A DNA stretch of 10,646 nucleotides from an uncultured Corynebacterium sp. (GTDB lineage Bacteria > Actinomycetota > Actinomycetes > Mycobacteriales > Mycobacteriaceae): the NCBI GenBank assembly GCA_915275065.1, contig CAJZGD010000073.1, positions 1 to 10,646 on the forward strand, in the 5' to 3' direction. Under the pieces are notes generated by a model, which saw only the letters and a program-made list of their open reading frames with translations, had not been told where the DNA came from and searched no databases. Of this stretch, positions 6,004 through 10,646 are shown piece by piece (position 1 is the stretch's first letter; every line of letters starts with the position of its first letter). The position numbers and the translations under genes were made by a program.

Positions 6004-6915
6004 ATGGCCCTATATGGCTTATTGACTGTCGCGGCGTTAGCACTTATGGGATACGCGGTTACGCCCCGGGGGCGGTCAGTTTTCTTCCGGAGATTCGCCG
6101 GGGGGACGCAATTGCAAATGGCATACCTTGGGGTGTTTGCCGTCGTCGTCATCGCCCTCGTTGCTCTGATAGTCATCCGTCATACTACCCTTGCGGAAGA
6201 AGTCGCCGTTTTTGCAGCTTTAGCAGCATGTTTTGCCCTCATTGTTGCGCTGTTGCGGAACCGGATTGCCTCCCCGCCGAAAACTGCCACCCCTTACACC
6301 ATCCTCACCGTCGGCGCCCACCCCGACGATCTAGAAATCGCCTGCGGGGGTACCCTCGCTCGCCTGGCCGATGAGGGGCATAAAATCCACGCCATTGTCA
6401 TGAGTGACGGACGTGCAGGGGGTGATAATAGTGTGCGCCCCACCGAGGCCCGGAATGGCGCCGCTACCATGGGGCTGGAAAAAATCGAGATTCATTCCCT
6501 CACCGACACCCGGTTAGAGGACCACAACATGGAAATGGTGGACATTATTGAAGCAAAGATCAACGAACTGAAACCCGACCTGATCCTGACTCATTCCAGT
6601 CACGATCAACACCAAGACCACAAGGCCGTGCACTTCGCCGTGCTGCGGGCCGCCCGTAAACAACCGTCAATTTTGTGTTTTGAATCCCCTTCCGTGACCA
6701 GCGAATTCAACCCACAACTCTTCATTGACATTACTAACTACATTGACATTAAAATCCATGCCGTCCAAGACCACCGCGACCAGGCCGGTAAACGCTACCT
6801 CCGGTGGGATCGGCTCAAAGGCATGGCCAATTTCCGCGGCGCCCAGGGAAAACTGGAACTCGCCGAAGGATTCGAAATCGTCCGTCTCAAAGACTCCATC
6901 GCAGGATTGAAATAA
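6004..6915 (+). CDS. Membrane-anchored PIG-L/LmbE-family N-deacetylase
   Basis: This 303-residue zinc-dependent deacetylase is predicted to act on a GlcNAc-type substrate. Three N-terminal membrane helices (about 2-19, 38-59, 63-85) precede the PIG-L domain. The zinc and catalytic motif AHPDDLE is at 105-111 (H106, D108, D109), and the second motif HDQHQDH at 200-206 supplies the other His ligands. The basic loop after helix 1 (RGR...FFRR) and the RNR after helix 3 place the catalytic domain in the cytoplasm by the positive-inside rule. The family includes MshB of mycothiol synthesis and eukaryotic PIG-L, both removing acetyl from GlcNAc conjugates. The start is fixed: an in-frame TAG at 5980 lies upstream with no other start codon between, and AAAGG precedes the ATG by six bases. 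It heads the four-gene operon, ending 4 bp before the ATP-grasp gene. The substrate is inferred from the neighbouring glycosyltransferase. Confidence 0.85.
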   Translation: MALYGLLTVAALALMGYAVTPRGRSVFFRRFAGGTQLQMAYLGVFAVVVIALVALIVIRHTTLAEEVAVFAALAACFALIVALLRNRIASPPKTATPYTILTVGAHPDDLEIACGGTLARLADEGHKIHAIVMSDGRAGGDNSVRPTEARNGAATMGLEKIEIHSLTDTRLEDHNMEMVDIIEAKINELKPDLILTHSSHDQHQDHKAVHFAVLRAARKQPSILCFESPSVTSEFNPQLFIDITNYIDIKIHAVQDHRDQAGKRYLRWDRLKGMANFRGAQGKLELAEGFEIVRLKDSIAGLK

Positions 6916-6919
6916 CCAT

Positions 6920-7789
6920 ATGAACATTCTCATCACCGGTGTCGGCGGTCCCGCCGGCCGCGCCCTCGTCAGCCAACTCGCCACCACCAGCCACAATGTT
7001 GTGGGCGTGGACATGCAGGAAGTCGCACTCGCCGACATTGATTCTTTTGAACTGGTGCCCGCCGCCAACGATCCCGACATGATTAACCAGCTTGCCTCAC
7101 TGGTCGACCATTACGACGTGGATCTACTCATCCCCACCGTTGCCGACGAGCTGCCCATGGTGGCGAAGGCTTCCCAACTGGGCCAGCTGAGTAACGCCCA
7201 GGTCGTTATTTCTCCCCTGGAGGCTGTTGAGAAATGCTTCGATAAACTGCTGACCATGCGGGCGCTGCGGGAAGCTGGGGTTTCGGTGCCCCCATTCGGC
7301 GTCCCCAGCGATTTCACCTCCGCCTATGATGTGTTTGAACAGCTTGGCGGTGCCATTATTACCAAACCGCGGGTGGCCCGTGGCGGGCGTGGCTTCGCCA
7401 TTCATACTAGCCCAGAAAAATTCCAGCTCGAATCGTACGACGACTCCTACATCATTCAGGCATTCGCCCCCGGGGAAGAATTCGCCCCCATGGTGTACAT
7501 CGGTGATCAACCCGGCAACGAAACCGTTTCCATCGTTGCGAAAACTCAGGAGGAATTCTGCGAAACCGCCGCCCCCATCGTCCGCTCTGTCGATACCGCT
7601 AACGCCCTTGACGTGGCATTACTCGCCGTCAAGGCCTGCCACGCCTTGAAGCTGAAGGGTCCCATTGATTTGGATGTGCGTCGCATGGCTGACGGTCACC
7701 CGGTTGTGTTAGAAGTGAACGCCCGATTTGGCGCCAATAGCTCCCTTGCACCAGAATTATTGGCAGAAGTTCTTAAGTCAGCCGCATAA
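6920..7789 (+). CDS. ATP-grasp ligase (carbamoyl-phosphate-synthase-like / PylC-like)
   Basis: This 289-residue soluble protein begins with a Gly-rich pre-ATP-grasp fold (ITGVGGPAGR, 5-14) followed by alternating strands and helices like the N-terminal domain of small CPS-like ligases. The ATP-grasp core has K109 in CFDKLLTMRAL, the ITKPRVARGGRG segment (147-158, K149) for nucleotide phosphates, and the metal-binding end IDLDVRR (249-255) and VLEVNARFG (263-271; E265, N267). These residues look intact. ATP-grasp enzymes activate a carboxylate as acyl-phosphate and join it to an amine or thiol. Next to an N-deacetylase that frees an amine on a sugar, a role in acylating that amine, for example with an amino acid, is attractive but unproven. 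The start is 4 bp after the deacetylase stop; AGGA lies about 13 bases upstream, a weak site suggesting translational coupling. Alternatively it could make a small-molecule precursor. Confidence 0.8.
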   Translation: MNILITGVGGPAGRALVSQLATTSHNVVGVDMQEVALADIDSFELVPAANDPDMINQLASLVDHYDVDLLIPTVADELPMVAKASQLGQLSNAQVVISPLEAVEKCFDKLLTMRALREAGVSVPPFGVPSDFTSAYDVFEQLGGAIITKPRVARGGRGFAIHTSPEKFQLESYDDSYIIQAFAPGEEFAPMVYIGDQPGNETVSIVAKTQEEFCETAAPIVRSVDTANALDVALLAVKACHALKLKGPIDLDVRRMADGHPVVLEVNARFGANSSLAPELLAEVLKSAA

Positions 7790-7807
7790 AAAAATAAGGA
7801 AACACCC

Positions 7808-9082
7808 ATGTCTGCGCTAGCAGTCGTAGTTCTCATTGGGCTCAGCACACTCATTTTTTGGGTGGGCATGATTAAGCTCCTTTTCATACCCCTGTCCCTC
7901 TATTTTGAGATCCGCCAAACCTGGTGCAACCACCGAAAAGTAAAAACCGCCCTGGACGATGAGCCCCTCGTGAGCATTATCGTCCCCGGCTATAACGAAG
8001 AAAAAGTGTTGGGTGCCTGCATCAGCTCTATTTTGGCCAGCAGCTACCAGCATTTCGAACTCATCATGGTCAATGATGGTTCCACCGACAGCACCGCCAA
8101 GTTGATGCGGGACCTCGCCGAGGCCAACCCCTACACCGTGATCTTTGTCGACCAACAAAACTCCGGCAAGGGGGCTGCGCTGAACACCGGCACCGCCTAC
8201 GCCAATGGTGAGTTCATCATGTACGTGGATTCCGATGGGGTCTTTGGCAGGGACACCATTCGGCAGATGCTCAAGGCCTTTGATAGCCCCAAAGTGGGGG
8301 CAGTCAGTGGTGATGATCGGCCGGTGAATCTCGACCGGGTGCAAACCACTCTTCTTGCACTCATTTCTCATGTGGGTACCGGGTTTATTCGCCGGGCGCT
8401 TGCCGTCGTGAATTGCCTGCCTGTGGTCTCCGGGAATAATGGCCTGTTCCGACTCAAGGCGCTCAAGGCCACCGGGCCGCTGCGCACCGACACGCTGGGG
8501 GAAGACCTGGAGCTGACCTGGCGGATTCACCGCGCAGGCTACCGGGTGAATTTCGCTCCGCAGGCCGTCGTATATGCCGAATCGCCGTCCACATTGAAGG
8601 GGCTGTGGCGACAGCGGGTGCGGTGGGCACGGGGGATGCTACAAGCCACTCGGATTCATAAGAATATGATTTGTAATCCCCATTATGGGGCATTCGGAGC
8701 ATATTTGTTATTTAACCTGCTCAGCATGATTATTGTGCCGATTGCGCAGATCTTTGTGCTGCTGGGCATGCCTATCGTTATTATTACCGACCCCGACGCG
8801 CTTCCCACAACTGCGTTAGGATGGGTGGGGTTCCTCGGGTTGGCACTAGCGCTTGTTATTTTGATATATTCAATCGCGCTAAACCGGGCCTGGGGAGATT
8901 TACGCCACATATGGGTCTTTCCCCTTTGGCCCATATACTCCACATTGGTTGGTTTCACGCTTGGTTGGGCCATTATCTTGGAAGTGAAGGGGGCGGAAAA
9001 GAATTGGAACAAACTGGAGCGTACCGGCACCATTAGTGTGAGTGGCCTCAGTGTCGATAAGCAAGAAGCGAGTCCAGCATGA
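7808..9082 (+). CDS. Processive family-2 glycosyltransferase (PgaC/IcaA/hyaluronan-synthase-like)
   Basis: This 424-residue membrane polysaccharide synthase has N-terminal helices at about 4-34, then a GT-A domain opening VSIIVPGYNEE (55-65). All hallmarks of the processive GT2 group are present: VNDGS (88-92), the metal-binding DSD (141-143), the acceptor-region SGNNGLFR (208-215), the catalytic-base motif GED (231-233) and QRVRW (269-273). Three or more C-terminal helices (about 296-325, 336-358, 371-391) would form the polymer-conducting channel. Relatives use UDP-GlcNAc (PgaC, IcaA, chitin and NodC types) or also UDP-GlcA (hyaluronan). With a deacetylase in the operon, GlcNAc is the most likely sugar. 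AAGGA (7796-7800) sits seven bases before the ATG, and the gap to the ATP-grasp gene is 18 bp. Its stop overlaps the start of the hydrolase gene (ATGA). The last about 30 residues are hydrophilic and probably cytoplasmic. Confidence 0.88.
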   Translation: MSALAVVVLIGLSTLIFWVGMIKLLFIPLSLYFEIRQTWCNHRKVKTALDDEPLVSIIVPGYNEEKVLGACISSILASSYQHFELIMVNDGSTDSTAKLMRDLAEANPYTVIFVDQQNSGKGAALNTGTAYANGEFIMYVDSDGVFGRDTIRQMLKAFDSPKVGAVSGDDRPVNLDRVQTTLLALISHVGTGFIRRALAVVNCLPVVSGNNGLFRLKALKATGPLRTDTLGEDLELTWRIHRAGYRVNFAPQAVVYAESPSTLKGLWRQRVRWARGMLQATRIHKNMICNPHYGAFGAYLLFNLLSMIIVPIAQIFVLLGMPIVIITDPDALPTTALGWVGFLGLALALVILIYSIALNRAWGDLRHIWVFPLWPIYSTLVGFTLGWAIILEVKGAEKNWNKLERTGTISVSGLSVDKQEASPA

Positions 9083-10188
9083 AACGCAGAACATTTTTAA
9101 AACTTTCATCCTTATCATCCATCCTGTCGTTCCTACCGTTTGGGTCTTCCTCCTGCGGAAAGGGGTACGAGCTGCGGAAACTCAAGAATTCGCCGCTGCC
9201 GGAAGAACGCAGCGTGAACTTTGGTTTCGAGGATGTTTCCAACCCCCATTACGACTGGAAGGCCATGTCACAGCGGCTTTCCGACGTCAATGCCACCGCC
9301 GCCTCCATCTGTGTGGGGCGGATTGAATGGGTGTGTTTCGACTGGGAGGGCCACCCTGATACTCAGGCCTCCATTAATGGGGCCGACTGGGTGCAGGATG
9401 CCATTGATGCGCTCAAGCCGCTCACTATTAACCTCACCATTGATACTTTAGTGCCCAATACGATCCATAAAAACCCTGAACTAGCTGGGGTTGATCCTGG
9501 TGGAGAGCGTTCCGATAAGTTCGCTTCGGTGACCGCTATCCGCGATGGGGCGGTGGGGGATGGGATTGTGGAGCTGGCGAAAACCATTTCGCACCGCTAC
9601 AACCCCGATAGCATTTCCCTGACCGAGCTCATGTTCGACAATTACACGTTTGGGGAGGATGACCTGGCTTCGTATAAGAAGTTCTCCGGGGAATCTGACT
9701 GGCCGCGGAAAGATGGTGAGATCAATACTCGGGACCCTAAGCTGGGGGAATGGCGGTCCGAGGCGTTGCAGCACCTGCTCGACCGCATTAAAGGGGTCAT
9801 GCCCAGCAATGTTGCCCTGGACATGGATGTGCGGGCCCCCTGGAATGATCCGGGGGCGGATCGGGCCATGTCCGGCCACGATTATGACCTGCTGCTCACC
9901 GAGGCCAGCCGCATTGCCGTGTGGAACTATAACGGCATGGAGCCTAGCGTGCAGCCGGATTATTCCGAGAAGCTGGCGGAGAGCTTTAACCGACGGTTTG
10001 GGGATAACCGTTACGTGCTGTCGACGGGCCTGTGGGCGGAGGACGAGGCCGACACTATCTCCGCCGATGATATGGCCCTTAACCTGCGGTATTCCGCTAA
10101 GGGTGGTGCGTCGGCGGTGTCGGTTACCCCGGCATCGCGGATGAGTGACGAGCACTGGAAGATGCTGGAGTCCGCCTGGAAGGGCTGA
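9079..10188 (+). CDS. Tat-exported TIM-barrel glycosidase-like protein (PgaB C-terminal / GH153-like)
   Basis: This 369-residue secreted protein has a twin-arginine core RRTFLK (3-8), a hydrophobic segment and Cys26 after SSS, a poor lipobox but possible Tat lipoprotein. The mature part reads as a TIM-barrel sugar hydrolase. VNFGFEDVSNPHYDW (46-60) is the first strand region; ISLTELMFDNYTFGEDDLASY (179-199) carries acids E183, D187, D194 and D195 at a barrel strand end, and is followed by a WRSEALQHLLDRI helix (225-237). This layout resembles the C-terminal hydrolase domain of PgaB, which nicks partly deacetylated poly-GlcNAc. Unlike PgaB there is no CE4 deacetylase domain. Later landmarks are VALDMDVRAPWNDP (245-258) and YVLSTGLWAEDE (312-323). 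The start overlaps the glycosyltransferase stop by 4 bp. The likely role is processing or releasing the exported polymer. Family assignment is by pattern only; another GH clan is possible. Confidence 0.68.
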   Translation: MKRRTFLKLSSLSSILSFLPFGSSSCGKGYELRKLKNSPLPEERSVNFGFEDVSNPHYDWKAMSQRLSDVNATAASICVGRIEWVCFDWEGHPDTQASINGADWVQDAIDALKPLTINLTIDTLVPNTIHKNPELAGVDPGGERSDKFASVTAIRDGAVGDGIVELAKTISHRYNPDSISLTELMFDNYTFGEDDLASYKKFSGESDWPRKDGEINTRDPKLGEWRSEALQHLLDRIKGVMPSNVALDMDVRAPWNDPGADRAMSGHDYDLLLTEASRIAVWNYNGMEPSVQPDYSEKLAESFNRRFGDNRYVLSTGLWAEDEADTISADDMALNLRYSAKGGASAVSVTPASRMSDEHWKMLESAWKG

Positions 10189-10218
10189 TAATAGCCTGGC
10201 GGCAAACTTCGTAGAATG

Positions 10219-10249
10219 GCCGGTGTGGCAGTACCACCGGCTGTTTTTT
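10219..10249 (+). terminator. Intrinsic terminator of the glycan operon
   Basis: GCCGGTG (10219-10225) pairs perfectly with CACCGGC (10235-10241) around a nine-base loop, extended by G-T wobbles, and is followed by TGTTTTTT (10242-10249). It lies 31 bases after the hydrolase stop. This is a clear rho-independent terminator closing the four-gene unit. Confidence 0.88.
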
Positions 10250-10274
10250 ATCGCCTATCGACGGATTTCCACCC

Positions 10275-10285
10275 CATAAGAGGGT
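10275..10285 (+). promoter_or_regulatory. CATAAGAGGGT motif
   Basis: This copy differs by one base from CATAAGGGGGT at 10471-10481 and on the minus strand at 3750-3760. It overlaps an ACCCC tract and lies about 15 bp upstream of the TTAACA -35 box, a typical activator position. Confidence 0.35.
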
Positions 10286-10299
10286 AGTTTGGCGAAAAA

Positions 10300-10328
10300 T
10301 TAACATGATAATTGCCCACAACTATAGT
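10300..10328 (+). promoter_or_regulatory. Candidate sigma-A-type promoter TTAACA-N17-TATAGT
   Basis: TTAACA (10300-10305) and TATAGT (10323-10328) are separated by exactly 17 bp, each one base from the consensus hexamers. Transcription would start near 10335, leaving a leader of about 255 bases before the ATG at 10590. It is the best two-box promoter in the window. Confidence 0.5.
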
Positions 10329-10470
10329 GAAAAGGGGCCAAATTCTTGCCAAGAGATGTCTGAACTAAATCGTCTGATCTTAAGCAAATCCCAAAAAAGT
10401 CTCATGTGAGTACGGTGAATAATGTCCGATTGGTTGGTTCGAGATTAATTTGTTTTACCCCGGATAAGTC

Positions 10471-10481
10471 CATAAGGGGGT
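10471..10481 (+). promoter_or_regulatory. CATAAGGGGGT motif
   Basis: This is an exact 11-base match to the minus-strand copy at 3750-3760 in the kinase promoter region, again followed shortly by TAATT. It lies about 65 bp upstream of the TACAAT box. Confidence 0.4.
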
Positions 10482-10545
10482 GGGTAATTCTGTGAGATAC
10501 CACAAAAAACCAGTCATAGTTGTGTGGGTGGGGTGGGTGACTTAT

Positions 10546-10551
10546 TACAAT
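10546..10551 (+). promoter_or_regulatory. Candidate -10 box TACAAT for the right-edge gene
   Basis: TACAAT is a common corynebacterial -10 form. It would start transcription near 10558, giving a short leader of about 32 bases. No -35 is evident, but TGGGGT and GGGT runs at 10526-10538 lie just upstream, suggesting an activated promoter. Confidence 0.4.
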
Positions 10552-10589
10552 CGGAACCATTCGGGTCCGCAAAGTATTGAAGGAATAAC

Positions 10590-10646
10590 ATGCCAGAGTA
10601 CATTAACCTCAACCCGGTTATCCGTGAGATCAGCGACGTGCAGAAT
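10590..10646 (+). CDS. Start of an unidentified gene (3' end outside window)
   Basis: An ATG at 10590 is preceded by GAAGGA (10579-10584) at five bases, and the frame stays open for all 19 codons to the edge, beginning MPEYINLNPVIREI. There are no signal peptide features, so the product is probably cytoplasmic. The fragment is too short to assign to a family. The elaborate upstream region suggests regulated expression. Confidence 0.65.
   Translation, partial: MPEYINLNPVIREISDVQN

Larger units (their letters stand above)
10189..10589. other. 401-bp intergenic region before the right-edge gene
   Basis: Apart from the operon terminator, no supported gene is present. The region carries two candidate promoters (10300-10328 and 10546-10551), two CATAAG(A/G)GGGT motifs (10275-10285, 10471-10481), and several RamA-like tracts: ACCCCA 10271-10276, AGGGGC 10333-10338, ACCCCG 10457-10462, TGGGGT 10529-10534. 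The density of these elements suggests a heavily regulated downstream gene. Confidence 0.65.

Noticed and set aside
5919..6374. 151-residue plus-strand frame upstream of and overlapping the deacetylase
   Set aside because: Only its first 28 codons precede the deacetylase; the rest is a shadow rich in Arg, Cys, His and Pro. No ribosome binding site was seen.
7817..8530. 237-residue minus-strand open frame
   Set aside because: It lies fully inside the glycosyltransferase gene, which has all family motifs; the reverse frame shows no recognisable domain and reflects codon bias.
9481..10155. 224-residue minus-strand open frame
   Set aside because: It is antisense to the hydrolase gene and His/Ile/Pro/Arg-rich in a low-complexity way typical of a shadow frame.
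10356..10409. 17-codon ORF in the leader of the right-edge gene (MSELNRLILSK...)
   Set aside because: It could be a leader peptide, but it has no good ribosome binding site and no run of regulatory codons, and short ORFs of this size are expected by chance.
10521..10540. GTGGGTGGGGTGGGTG tract as a G-quadruplex or repeat array
   Set aside because: It is short, and more simply explained as part of an activator-bound promoter just upstream of the TACAAT box; no longer repeat unit is visible.

Overview
The window looks like chromosomal DNA from a mid-GC actinobacterium, most likely a Corynebacterium or close relative. This rests on the cutinase-type secreted esterase fold typical of mycolate-containing Mycobacteriales, the moderate GC content, weak -35 elements with TANNNT -10 boxes, and the NarL/DesK-style kinase next to a CPBP protein. 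No species can be named from sequence alone, and there are no rRNA, tRNA, CRISPR or insertion sequences.

Left part (1-2145): the 3' portion of a large surface protein runs off the left edge. It joins a cutinase-like esterase, a von Willebrand A domain, a PKD domain and a C-terminal membrane anchor. It ends in a strong hairpin (1992-2024). It is visibly more AT-rich than the genes to its right.

Middle (2139-5570): a minus-strand two-component system has an apparently full-length histidine kinase (2531-3676), but its response regulator (2139-2529) is broken by an out-of-frame internal deletion and loss of the HTH domain. Divergent from it lies a CPBP/Abi-type membrane protease-like gene (3917-4774). 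That gene overlaps tail to tail by 68 bp with a minus-strand gene for a BRCT-domain protein that also carries two membrane segments (4707-5570). The kinase/CPBP intergenic region holds repeated TCATGAC elements.

Right part (6004-10188): four tightly packed plus-strand genes form a probable operon. They encode a membrane-anchored PIG-L/LmbE-type N-deacetylase, a soluble ATP-grasp ligase, a processive family-2 glycosyltransferase (PgaC/IcaA/HAS-like) and a Tat-exported, possibly lipid-anchored TIM-barrel glycosidase-like protein resembling the PgaB C-terminal (GH153) domain. Spacings are 4 bp, 18 bp and a 4-bp ATGA overlap, and a clear intrinsic terminator follows (10219-10249). My inference is a pathway for an amino-sugar polymer or glycolipid resembling poly-N-acetylglucosamine, in which deacetylation is done by a cytoplasm-facing PIG-L enzyme and the freed amine might be re-acylated by the ATP-grasp ligase. 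This is the best candidate here for an undescribed system.

The two long intergenic regions (5571-6003 and 10189-10589) and the kinase promoter region share a CATAAGGGGGT-type motif. Two of them also have regularly spaced G4-5T runs that resemble the RamA-type sites known from Corynebacterium glutamicum. A new gene begins at 10590 and runs off the right edge.
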